Program-made: the position numbers and the translations under genes
Shown: positions 1 through 7,472 of the stretch, piece after piece
Numbering within the stretch: the first letter of the stretch is position 1
Layout: every line of letters begins with the position of its first letter
Notes under the pieces: generated by a model
The model's input: the letters and a program-made list of their open reading frames with translations, nothing else
Told to the model about the DNA's origin: nothing
Database searches by the model: none
Assembly: GCF_030690045.1 (NCBI RefSeq)
Contig: NZ_JAUYHK010000016.1
Location: forward strand, 658,009-722,008
Direction: 5' to 3'
Origin: Thalassospira sp.
GTDB lineage: Bacteria; Pseudomonadota; Alphaproteobacteria; Rhodospirillales; Thalassospiraceae
Length of the DNA stretch: 64,000 bases

Positions 1-527
1 GCAATACCCAGCAAGACGATGGTTTCCACCGTCACCCCGCGCAGGCGGCTGAAAAAATGAATCAGCAGGGCCGCCCCCATCGCCATCAGAAAGGCATTCA
101 GCGGAATGATGAATTCGACAAAGGCCGGAATGATCGACACACCCAGCACCAGCGCCAGCGCCGCGCCAAATCCGGCGGCAGCCGATATACCCAGCGTAAA
201 GGGACTGGCCAGCGGGTTGGCAAGGATGGTTTGCATCTGGGCGCCTGCGGTGGACAGGGCCGCCCCGACAATCACCGCCATCAGGGCGATGGGCATGCGA
301 ATGTCCCAGATCACAACCCGCATCTGATGGGGGACGCTATCGGGCACAAACAGGGCACGCAAAACGTCCGTCAGCGGATAATTGGCCGGGCCGGTGGCAA
401 GATCGACCGCCATTGACAAAAACAGGATGGATGACAATCCGGCAACGATCAGAAGACGGCGCAAGGAGCGTGCACGATACTGCACGCTCCCCAGAACCAC
501 CGCATCCTGTCTGGTGACAAGGCTCAT
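1..527 (-). CDS. FecCD-family ABC transporter permease (partial, runs off left edge)
   Basis: This is the first ~175 residues of an inner-membrane permease that imports iron-siderophore or related metal chelates (BtuC/FecCD family). After a basic N-terminus come alternating hydrophobic segments and the family's conserved block around NPLASPFTLGISAAAGFGA. The ATG (complement of 525-527) lies 3 bp past the stop of the binding-protein gene, so the two are co-transcribed, binding protein first. The cognate ATPase would be expected beyond the left edge. The family is clear, but the substrate cannot be told from this fragment. Confidence 0.9.
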   Translation of the reverse strand, partial: MSLVTRQDAVVLGSVQYRARSLRRLLIVAGLSSILFLSMAVDLATGPANYPLTDVLRALFVPDSVPHQMRVVIWDIRMPIALMAVIVGAALSTAGAQMQTILANPLASPFTLGISAAAGFGAALALVLGVSIIPAFVEFIIPLNAFLMAMGAALLIHFFSRLRGVTVETIVLLGI

Positions 528-530
528 GGA

Positions 531-1655
531 TCAGTCCTCGTCGGTCAACGAGACAAAATATCCCGCGTCATATTCGATTGGCAGGAACCGTTCATGCAAT
601 TCGCGGAACGCGGCCTGCGGGTCCAGATCGGGAAACAGATCGGGATGCAGCCATTTCGCCATTTGCTGTATCACCACAAACTGATAGGGGCTGTTATAGA
701 ACTGGTGCCAGACGGCATGAACCTGTTTGTCTTCAACGGCTTTGACGCCGGTAAAGGCCGGGCGATCCATCAGGGCCGCCAGTTTCTGGCGGGCAATGGC
801 GCGGTCGGCATTCGGGCCAAGACCGACCCATGCCCCGCCGGGAACAGAGGCTTCCCAGTTTGCGCCGGTGGCGATGATCTGATCGGGGTCCGACGCGACA
901 ACCTGTTCCGGATTAACAGTGCCAAAGGTGCCCGGAATGATGCTGGCCGCCATATTGATGCCGCCTGCCATTTCCACCATCATGCCGAAATTCTCGTTGC
1001 CAAACGACATGCAGCATTCATCCGAATACCCGGCGGCGCGTTCAACAAACACCACCGGCTTTTCCGGATTTTCGCGGGCAATGACGCTGGTGATGGCTTC
1101 AATCTGTTCACTGCGGAAATCAATCAGTTCCTGTGCCAGTTCCGGCTTGCCATAAAGCTGACCCAGAATCTTGAGGCTGGGTTCGGTATTGTGCATCGCG
1201 GCTTCGCGGAAATCGATATAGACCAGCGGAATCCCGACAGACGCCAGCTTGGCATCCAGTCCGGCGTCTTCGGTCGCACCGCGCGATTCCAGATTCATGA
1301 TCACGATGCCGGGATTAAGGGCAATCGCCTGTTCAACGTCAAACGTGCCTTCCTTGACCCCGCCAAAGGTCGGGATATTTTCAATTTCCGGATATTTGGC
1401 GTGATAGACAGCATAGGTTTGCGGATCGAATTTGATCAGGTCGTCGCGCCACCCGACGATGCGGGCAAAAGGATCGTCGCGGTCCAGGGCGGCAATGCCG
1501 TAAATCAGTCGGCCTTCGCCCAGAATGACGTTTTTGACCGGCAGTTCGACTTCGACCTGACGATTTGCGACATCGGTGATCATGACTTTCTCACCGGCCA
1601 GCGCCATCGTGGAAAACCCCATGACCAGTGCAGCGGTCATGCCCAAAAATTTCAT
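531..1655 (-). CDS. periplasmic iron-chelate binding protein (FecB/TroA-like) of ABC transporter
   Basis: A 374-residue solute-binding protein with a Sec signal peptide (residues 1-20, ending SMALA before GEK). There is no lipobox, so it should be soluble in the periplasm. The fold type is the TroA/FecB class that delivers siderophores, haem or cobalamin to FecCD permeases. The family pattern is visible in an opening segment on a named ligand (ITDVANRQVEVELP), a central helix, and a second lobe starting near KPVVFVERAAG. The segment DECCMSFGNENFG contains paired cysteines that could touch the ligand. It is the first gene of a leftward operon with the permease. A Fur-like box precedes it, so iron repression is likely. 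The exact ligand is unknown. Confidence 0.88.
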   Translation of the reverse strand: MKFLGMTAALVMGFSTMALAGEKVMITDVANRQVEVELPVKNVILGEGRLIYGIAALDRDDPFARIVGWRDDLIKFDPQTYAVYHAKYPEIENIPTFGGVKEGTFDVEQAIALNPGIVIMNLESRGATEDAGLDAKLASVGIPLVYIDFREAAMHNTEPSLKILGQLYGKPELAQELIDFRSEQIEAITSVIARENPEKPVVFVERAAGYSDECCMSFGNENFGMMVEMAGGINMAASIIPGTFGTVNPEQVVASDPDQIIATGANWEASVPGGAWVGLGPNADRAIARQKLAALMDRPAFTGVKAVEDKQVHAVWHQFYNSPYQFVVIQQMAKWLHPDLFPDLDPQAAFRELHERFLPIEYDAGYFVSLTDED

Positions 1656-1710
1656 TTCCAGAACCCCTTTTATGTGTTGCCTGATCTGCGCTTTATCATC
1701 TATTAAGAAT

Positions 1711-1729
1711 GCAAATCAATATCTTTCTC
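1711..1729 (-). promoter_or_regulatory. Fur-like box between binding protein and methyltransferase
   Basis: Read on the minus strand this 19-mer (GAGAAAGATATTGATTTGC) matches the classical Fur consensus at 13 of 19 positions. It lies about 55 bp upstream of the binding-protein start and in front of the divergent methyltransferase, so it could serve both. Assigned by eye only. Confidence 0.4.
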
Positions 1730-1804
1730 ATTCATGGCGAAAAAGCCGATGGGAAAAAAACAAAACAATAATCGGGGCGCATCAAACCTGCGCCGGAGAG
1801 AGTG

Positions 1805-2608
1805 ATGAGCAAAATCGACAATTTTGGCCTGCGCGATGAAATCAAGGAATACTGGTCCGGTCGGGCGGCAACATTCGACCTGCAACCGGGTCACGAGATT
1901 TTTTCGGAAGAAGAACGTGCCGCGTGGCAGGCCCTGATCCGGCGGCATCTGGGGTCCGGGGCCGGACGCACGGCATTGGACCTTGCCAGCGGCACTGGCG
2001 TGATCAGCCATCTGATGGATGATCTGGGCTATCAGGTGACCGGCCTTGACTGGGCGGAACCGATGCTGGAACGCGCACGGGCCAAGGCAAAGGACCGCAA
2101 ACGCGATATCCGTTTCATGCTGGGCGATGCCGAAAACACCTATGAACCTGACAATACCTATGACGTGATCATTACCCGGCATCTGGTCTGGACGCTGGTG
2201 GATCCGGCGGCGGCCTTTGCCGAGTGGTTCCGGGTGCTGAAACCCGGCGGGCAGATATTGCTGATTGACGGCGATTTTGTTTCCGACACCTGGATTGGCC
2301 GCCTGCATAAGGGATTGGTGCGGATGGCCGCAAAGCTGGGAAAATCGAACGGTCTTGATACCGACCAGATGCGCACCCATCGCGATATTCTGGCGCGGGT
2401 GTATTTTTCATCCGGGGCGCGGGCAGGCGATATTGCCGGTCTTTTGACTTCTGCCGGGTTTGATCCGGTCACGGTCGATACTGATCTTCGGGCGATTCAC
2501 CGCACCCAGAAACCCCATCTGGGCTGGTTCAAGGGGCTGGAACGTGGCGCACAGCACCGCTATGCGATTTGTGCACAAAAACCGTTGGGAGAAACGCCCC
2601 TTTCATAA
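1805..2608 (+). CDS. class I SAM-dependent methyltransferase
   Basis: A 267-residue methyltransferase of the Methyltransf_11/UbiE-like type. The SAM-binding motif I reads DLASGTG at residues 59-65, the acidic motif II is GLDWAEPML near 80-88, and the post-motif VLKPGG sits before the C-terminal half. GGAGAG at 1795-1800 favours the ATG at 1805 over an in-frame GTG at 1802. It is transcribed away from the FecB/FecCD operon and sits before a peptide/nickel-type transporter, both with Fur-like boxes. A role in making or modifying a metallophore or chelate is therefore conceivable, but that is inference. The substrate is unknown. Confidence 0.8.
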   Translation: MSKIDNFGLRDEIKEYWSGRAATFDLQPGHEIFSEEERAAWQALIRRHLGSGAGRTALDLASGTGVISHLMDDLGYQVTGLDWAEPMLERARAKAKDRKRDIRFMLGDAENTYEPDNTYDVIITRHLVWTLVDPAAAFAEWFRVLKPGGQILLIDGDFVSDTWIGRLHKGLVRMAAKLGKSNGLDTDQMRTHRDILARVYFSSGARAGDIAGLLTSAGFDPVTVDTDLRAIHRTQKPHLGWFKGLERGAQHRYAICAQKPLGETPLS

Positions 2609-2617
2609 CGGGGGCGT
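2594..2617 (+). terminator. hairpin overlapping the methyltransferase stop codon
   Basis: ACGCCCC (2594-2600) and GGGGCGT (2611-2617) form a 7-bp GC-rich stem around the TAA stop, followed by TCTTCC rather than a pure T run. It is a possible rho-independent terminator separating the methyltransferase from the transporter operon. Confidence 0.45.
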
Positions 2618-2699
2618 CTTCCACAAAAATCACACGCAATACGAAAGTTGGATTAAGTTTACACCTTATCTGATTGAATTTCTGTCTTTTTTGATAAAT

Positions 2700-2718
2700 G
2701 AGAATGAAAATCAGTTGT
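2700..2718 (+). promoter_or_regulatory. Fur-like box upstream of Dpp/Nik-type transporter
   Basis: GAGAATGAAAATCAGTTGT matches the 19-bp Fur consensus at 13 positions, including the core AATGA-n-AATCA. It lies in an AT-rich stretch about 85-100 bp before the permease start, a plausible place for iron repression of the transporter operon. The assignment is by inspection. Confidence 0.5.
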
Positions 2719-2801
2719 GTTTATATGATGCAACTGAATATAAGTCTCAAAATTAGGTGCTGCGGCTGCCAGCCACAGACGGACGGACAGAAAGTTCGAT
2801 C

Positions 2802-3740
2802 ATGGCCTACCGACTTTGGGTGCGACTGACCCATGCCTTGGCGCTGATTGTTTTTATATCGGTTGCCGGTTTTGCGTTGCTGCGGCTGATGCCCGGCGAT
2901 TTCGTCGAGATTTTGTTGCTGTCGCAGATGGACGGCACCCTGCCCGATGCGTCGCAGGTGGCACGCTTTGCCGAGGCCAACGGCCTGAATGATCCCTTGC
3001 CGGTGCAGTATTTCCGCTGGCTGGGTGCCTTGTTTCAGGGCGATATGGGAATTTCGCTGGTCACGCGGGCTCCGGTTATTGATGATATTGTGCTGCGGAT
3101 CGGGAAATCGATGACGCTGGCGGTGGCCGGGATGGGGCTGGCCCTGCTGATTGCGATTCCGGCGGGTATTTTATGCGCCCTGTATCCCGGCGGGCGGATT
3201 GACCGGGTCTGTACGACCATGACCGTGATCGGCATGTCGATCCCCAATTTCTGGTATGCACTGTTGCTGGCGCTGTTGTTTTCGCTGGTGCTGGGCTGGT
3301 TGCCCAGCAGCGGGCATGGCACATTGGCGCATGCGGTCTTGCCAACCCTTGTGATTGCAACCTCGATTGCCGGGGTGCTGGCGCGTTATATCCGCAGCAG
3401 CCTGTTGGAAGAACTGACCGAACCCTATATCCGCACCGCCCGCGCCAAGGGGTTGGGCAAAATCCGCACCCTGTTGCATCACGGCGTTCCCAATGTCGTG
3501 CCGGGTGTTCTGACCCTGACCGGTTTGCAATTCGCCCGGGTGTTTGACGGCATGATCATTGTCGAAACCCTGTTTGCGTGGCCTGGCATTGGCCGGTTTC
3601 TGGTGGAATCGCTGTTGAACCGCGATTATCCGGCCATACAGGGCTGTTTTCTGGTGATTGCCACGGCCTATATTCTGGTCAATCTGGCCGTTGATGTCGC
3701 CATTTCGATCTATGATCCCCGCGCGCGGGAGATTGTGTAA
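2802..3740 (+). CDS. Dpp/Nik/Opp-type ABC transporter permease, DppB-like
   Basis: A 312-residue inner-membrane permease of the peptide/nickel importer family. The N-terminal membrane helix begins within 12 residues of the ATG at 2802 (MAYRLWVRLTHALALIVF), as is usual for DppB/NikB. An upstream in-frame GTG at 2757 would add an atypical polar tail. The cytoplasmic EAA loop that contacts the ATPase is ELTEPYIRTARAKGLGK. The gene overlaps the next permease (TAATG at 3738-3742). A Fur-like box lies upstream, so the cargo may be a metal chelate rather than dietary peptide. No ATP-binding subunit gene is present in this cluster. Confidence 0.88.
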   Translation: MAYRLWVRLTHALALIVFISVAGFALLRLMPGDFVEILLLSQMDGTLPDASQVARFAEANGLNDPLPVQYFRWLGALFQGDMGISLVTRAPVIDDIVLRIGKSMTLAVAGMGLALLIAIPAGILCALYPGGRIDRVCTTMTVIGMSIPNFWYALLLALLFSLVLGWLPSSGHGTLAHAVLPTLVIATSIAGVLARYIRSSLLEELTEPYIRTARAKGLGKIRTLLHHGVPNVVPGVLTLTGLQFARVFDGMIIVETLFAWPGIGRFLVESLLNRDYPAIQGCFLVIATAYILVNLAVDVAISIYDPRAREIV

Positions 3741-4618
3741 TGGCCCTTGCGCAATCCTTTGCCCTGGGGCCGATATTGGGCCGTTTTGCGCCGGGTGTGT
3801 CGCGGCGGGTCTGGGGGTTGGCCGCTTTTGTGGTGGTGGCGATTGTCGCGGTTCTGATTCTGCCGTTTTTTGCGCCCAATGATCCGTTCCACAGCCAGTT
3901 TTTGCATCGCCTGCAACCGCCCGGTCTGGATTATCCGCTGGGCACCGATGCGATGGGACGGTGCGTTTTTTCGCGCCTGTTATATGGCGCACGCCTGACC
4001 ACGTTGTCGGCCTTGCTGGTGGTGGCGCTGGCCGCCGGGTTTGGCAGTGCGGTCGGCTGTCTGACCGGGATGTGCGGTGGCTTTATCGACCGGGTGGTGA
4101 TGCGGTTCTGCGAAGGTGTTTCGGTGCTGCCGGCTCTTGCGATCTGCATGATTATTTCCGGGGTGTTGGGGCTGGGCTTGCAGGCGGTGATCATTGCGCT
4201 GGCTGCCGTCCACTGGACCGATTATGCGCGTGTAATGCGCAATGTCGTGATGGTGGAACGCGGTAAAACCTATGTCACTGCCGCCGAGGCTCTGGGCGTG
4301 CCGGGCCATCGCATTGCGATGCGCCATATCCTGCCCAATATTGCCGCCCCCTTGCTGACCCTTGGCACCTATTCGCTGTCATGGGTGATTTTGTCGTTTG
4401 CAGGTCTCAGTTTTCTGGGGCTGGGGGTTGAACCCGGCACACCGGAATGGGGGCGCATGATCGCCGAATCCCGCAGCCATCTTCGTGAATATCCCCGGCT
4501 TGTTCTGGCGCCGGGGCTGACCATCGTTGGATTTGTCATTGCCATCAACATGCTGGGCGACGTGATCGGGGATCGTTTCCGCGATACACGCGCCAGCTAT
4601 TTTCACCCAAAGGACTGA
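3740..4618 (+). CDS. Dpp/Nik/Opp-type ABC transporter permease, DppC-like
   Basis: A 292-residue second permease of the same importer. It has the family's N-terminal helix (VWGLAAFVVVAIVAVLIL), the periplasmic motif DYPLGTDAMGRCVFSRLLYG, and an EAA loop YVTAAEALGVPGHRI that docks on an ATPase. Its start overlaps the stop of the first permease, and its stop is one base before the binding-protein ATG, so the three genes are translationally coupled. DppC/NikC-like proteins work as heterodimers with DppB/NikB. The usual pair of ATPase genes that would follow is absent here. Confidence 0.88.
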   Translation: MALAQSFALGPILGRFAPGVSRRVWGLAAFVVVAIVAVLILPFFAPNDPFHSQFLHRLQPPGLDYPLGTDAMGRCVFSRLLYGARLTTLSALLVVALAAGFGSAVGCLTGMCGGFIDRVVMRFCEGVSVLPALAICMIISGVLGLGLQAVIIALAAVHWTDYARVMRNVVMVERGKTYVTAAEALGVPGHRIAMRHILPNIAAPLLTLGTYSLSWVILSFAGLSFLGLGVEPGTPEWGRMIAESRSHLREYPRLVLAPGLTIVGFVIAINMLGDVIGDRFRDTRASYFHPKD

Positions 4619-4619
4619 A

Positions 4620-6197
4620 ATGAAAACACGCAATAAAATCCTTACCGGCCTTGTGCTGGCCGTTGCAGTTGCCGTCGGCAGCTTCTTTGCTGTTCGCAAT
4701 CTGATGCCCGCCGCCACCGTCGATGCCGAAACCGCGCCGGTTGTTGCATCTGAACCGAAAACCCTTGTCGTCGGCACGATGTGGGAAGCCCTGCCGCTGT
4801 CGATCCAGCCGCGCCGCAGCCGTTTCTTTAATGAAAGCGAAATTCTCGATACGCTGGTCAAGCTGGATTACGACCTGAACCCGGTGCCGGGCCTTGCCCT
4901 GTCATGGGACCGGGTATCACCGACCGTCTGGCATTTCAATCTGCGCGACGGTGTGACCTTCCATGACGGATCGGCCTTTGATGCCGATGCCGCGAAATAT
5001 GCGCTGGAACGGGTCATTGCCTTGCTGCCCTATGCCGCCGATCTGTTGAATATCAGCAAGATTACGGTGATTGACGCCAAAACCCTTGAAATTGAAACCA
5101 CCGAACCCTTTGCCGCCCTGCCCAATCAGCTGAGCGACGCGATTACGGTGATGTATGGCAAGGCATCCTTTGATGCCGACGGACAATTTGTCTCGCCGGT
5201 TGGCACCGGGCCGTGGAAATTTGTCGAATATATCGCGCAGGACCGCACCATCGTTGAACGGTTTGACGGCTATTGGGGCGATAAACCGGTCCTTGACCGG
5301 ATCGAATATCGCTATATCCCCGACCATAATTCCCGCACCCTCGCCCTTGAGGCCGGAGAAGTCGATTTCGTCGATAATCTGTTGCCCTCCGATGTGGCGC
5401 GCCTGTCGGCGGATGAAAAATTCAATGTCTATTCCAAACCGATTGCCGGTCTGTATTACGGCGCGATCAATGCCGGTGACAAAAGCGTTCTGAACGATGT
5501 GCGCCTGCGCCGCGCCGTCAATGCCCTGATTGACCGCAACACGGTGGTTGCAGGGGCGCTGGACGGGATTGGCGAACCGGCATGGCAGTTTTTCGCCCCG
5601 CAATTTGACTGGGCGCCAAAAGTCACCCCGCATGCCTTTGATGTCGAAGCCGCCAGTGCGCTTTTGACCGATGCCGGATATGAAAAGATTGATGGCACAT
5701 GGCAAAAAGACGGCGCACCCCTGACCCTGCGCATTCTAAGCTATTCCAGCCGGACAGAAATGCCCGCAATTACCGAAGTCATGGCGACATTGCTGAAACA
5801 GCAGGGTATTGCCACCGATGTTCAGATGTACACATGGGAAGGGATGCTCGATTTCGTCAAACGCGGCGAATATGACATTTCAGTCGTGTTCTGGACCCCG
5901 GAAATGACCGGCCATCCGGATTTGCACCTGAAATCGCAATTCCATTCCAAAGCCGGACTTAACCAGCAATTTTGGGTGAATGCAGAATTCGACCAGCTGG
6001 TCGATACTGGCCGGACTCTTGATGCCGGTGCCGAACGCGATGCGACATACGGCCGGGCGCTGGAAATCCTGCAACAGGATGCACCGATCATTCCGCTGGT
6101 CCACAAGGTTTATGTGGCCGCATCGGCAAAGGATGTTGCCGGTTTCCGGGTGCATCCGTCGGGCTTTTTCTATGATTTCAAAAACGTTTCCAGATAA
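4620..6197 (+). CDS. periplasmic solute-binding protein, family 5 (DppA/NikA/OppA-like)
   Basis: A 525-residue extracytoplasmic binding protein with a basic start and a hydrophobic segment at residues 10-24 that acts as a signal peptide or membrane anchor. There is no lipobox. The SBP_bac_5 signature is LRDGVTFHDGSAFDADA around residues 110-126, and the C-terminal lobe has the usual RTLDAGAERDATYGRALEIL region before the end. It starts one base after the second permease stop. Members bind oligopeptides, nickel or nickel-chelates, opines or haem. The position between iron-related genes suggests a metal chelate, which is inference. Confidence 0.88.
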   Translation: MKTRNKILTGLVLAVAVAVGSFFAVRNLMPAATVDAETAPVVASEPKTLVVGTMWEALPLSIQPRRSRFFNESEILDTLVKLDYDLNPVPGLALSWDRVSPTVWHFNLRDGVTFHDGSAFDADAAKYALERVIALLPYAADLLNISKITVIDAKTLEIETTEPFAALPNQLSDAITVMYGKASFDADGQFVSPVGTGPWKFVEYIAQDRTIVERFDGYWGDKPVLDRIEYRYIPDHNSRTLALEAGEVDFVDNLLPSDVARLSADEKFNVYSKPIAGLYYGAINAGDKSVLNDVRLRRAVNALIDRNTVVAGALDGIGEPAWQFFAPQFDWAPKVTPHAFDVEAASALLTDAGYEKIDGTWQKDGAPLTLRILSYSSRTEMPAITEVMATLLKQQGIATDVQMYTWEGMLDFVKRGEYDISVVFWTPEMTGHPDLHLKSQFHSKAGLNQQFWVNAEFDQLVDTGRTLDAGAERDATYGRALEILQQDAPIIPLVHKVYVAASAKDVAGFRVHPSGFFYDFKNVSR

Positions 6198-6210
6198 CGG
6201 AAACCTGTGC

Positions 6211-6234
6211 TCTGGCCGGATGATTCCGGCCAGA
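6211..6234 (+). terminator. perfect 10-bp hairpin between binding protein and amidotransferase-like gene
   Basis: TCTGGCCGGA (6211-6220) and TCCGGCCAGA (6225-6234) form a perfect stem with a 4-nt TGAT loop. No T run follows. It ends one base before the ATG at 6236, so it may attenuate or stabilise the transcript rather than terminate it fully. It also argues for translation starting at a later in-frame ATG (6248 or 6260). Confidence 0.55.
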
Positions 6235-6235
6235 C

Positions 6236-6862
6236 ATGCCTTTCAAGATGGATGTTAAGATGGGAATTTGCCTGTTTCTCAATCCGATCAAGGGGGCCGG
6301 GGATGACCTGCCCGATGTCAGTGGCTATGCCACCAATATCGCGCAAATCGACCATTACGATCTGGTCGATACTGACCTCGCACCCTATGCCGCGCTGATG
6401 TTGCCCGCCCATCTGGATCAACGGTTTTTTGGCACCATGACCGGCAAGGTTGAAGATTTTCTGGATGGCGGCGGAACATTGGTTTTCAACGGTCATGTCG
6501 CTTGGCCGATGTTGCCGGAATTTAACACCTTTGTGCCGCTGGAACGTTCATCGCTGGAAAATCTGACCATTCACCGGTTATGCGATCATCCGGTGTTTGA
6601 CGGGGTTGATCCCGATCATCTGACGTTCCGGCGCGGGGTTGCCGGGTTTTATGCGCGGGGATGCAATCCGCCACCCCAAGGGGCAATTGCCCTGCACGGG
6701 GTGGGGCCGGATCATCTGCCCTGCGACTGGGTCTATGATCGGCCAAAGGGCGGGCGCATCCTGATGCATGCCGGGAATGATTTGTGGATGTATGCCGGAT
6801 CGACCGACACAACGGCGCGGATTGTGCCGCAATTGTGCAACTGGGCCGCCGGGCTGAATTAA
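6236..6862 (+). CDS. class I glutamine-amidotransferase-like (ThuA-type fold) protein, first of a pair
   Basis: About 200 residues. Its flavodoxin/GATase1-like pattern alternates short strands and helices (GICLFLNPIKG, ALMLPAHLD, GGTLVFNGHVAWP). The ORF opens at ATG 6236, but the hairpin just upstream and the start of the fold make ATG 6248 or 6260 better candidates. No nucleophilic Cys in the usual GxCxG elbow is seen, so an amidotransferase activity should not be assumed. It lies 10 bp before a second protein of similar size and style, and both follow the iron-linked transporter. The function is unknown; a role in processing the imported compound is only a guess. Confidence 0.6.
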   Translation: MPFKMDVKMGICLFLNPIKGAGDDLPDVSGYATNIAQIDHYDLVDTDLAPYAALMLPAHLDQRFFGTMTGKVEDFLDGGGTLVFNGHVAWPMLPEFNTFVPLERSSLENLTIHRLCDHPVFDGVDPDHLTFRRGVAGFYARGCNPPPQGAIALHGVGPDHLPCDWVYDRPKGGRILMHAGNDLWMYAGSTDTTARIVPQLCNWAAGLN

Positions 6863-6872
6863 GGGAAATATC

Positions 6873-7472
6873 ATGGCACGCATCGCAGCCCTGGATGGCG
6901 GCACCTATTATCATCATCGCACCCTGTATGAACCGCGATATCGCGATTTTTTCGATGGGGTGATCTATACCCGCGACATCGCAGATGCACGGTTTGAAGA
7001 TTATGACGTGCTGATTGTTTCCTGCCGCACCGATCCGTCGGTCCTGATCCCGCACCGGGCAAAATTTGAACGGTTTCTCGATGCCGGGAAAACATTGGTG
7101 ATCATGGGGTCAACCGGGCCGGGCAACTGGCTTTCGGGGGTGGACTGGCATTATACACCGACCAATTTCTGGTGGTGGAAAGAAGGCGGCACCTTGGGCC
7201 TGCATCTGGTGTCGCCCGATCATCCATTGTTTTCACATATCACGCTGGCCGATGCGACATGGCATCATCACGGGCATTTCATCGTGCCAGACGGGGCGAC
7301 ATCGCTGATTGATGTCGGCGATCTGGGATCGGTTTTGTATGAAGACCGTGTGACCAGCGCAGGTACGAAAATCGTCACCAGTCTGGATCCGATGTATCAT
7401 CACGGCAGCCATTTCATGCCCGCCACCACACGGTTTCTGGACGGGTTCCTGCCGTGGTTGCGCGGGTTATGA
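6873..7472 (+). CDS. class I glutamine-amidotransferase-like (ThuA-type fold) protein, second of a pair
   Basis: A 199-residue protein with a good ribosome site (AAGGGAAA) before ATG 6873. It has the same alternating strand/helix layout as its upstream neighbour: VLIVSCRTDPSVL, then GKTLVIMGSTGPGNW where a GATase nucleophile elbow would be, but with no Cys there. Several His residues cluster in the second half (WHHHGHF, MYHHGSH), which could bind a metal. It is coupled to the preceding gene by a 10-bp gap. It ends in a 6-bp overlap with the convergent acyltransferase-hydrolase gene. No function is recognised. Confidence 0.6.
   Translation: MARIAALDGGTYYHHRTLYEPRYRDFFDGVIYTRDIADARFEDYDVLIVSCRTDPSVLIPHRAKFERFLDAGKTLVIMGSTGPGNWLSGVDWHYTPTNFWWWKEGGTLGLHLVSPDHPLFSHITLADATWHHHGHFIVPDGATSLIDVGDLGSVLYEDRVTSAGTKIVTSLDPMYHHGSHFMPATTRFLDGFLPWLRGL

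Noticed and set aside
594..1706. A 370-codon open frame on the plus strand opposite the FecB-type gene
   Set aside because: The minus-strand protein has a signal peptide and family motifs; the plus-strand product has none and would overlap the Fur-like box.
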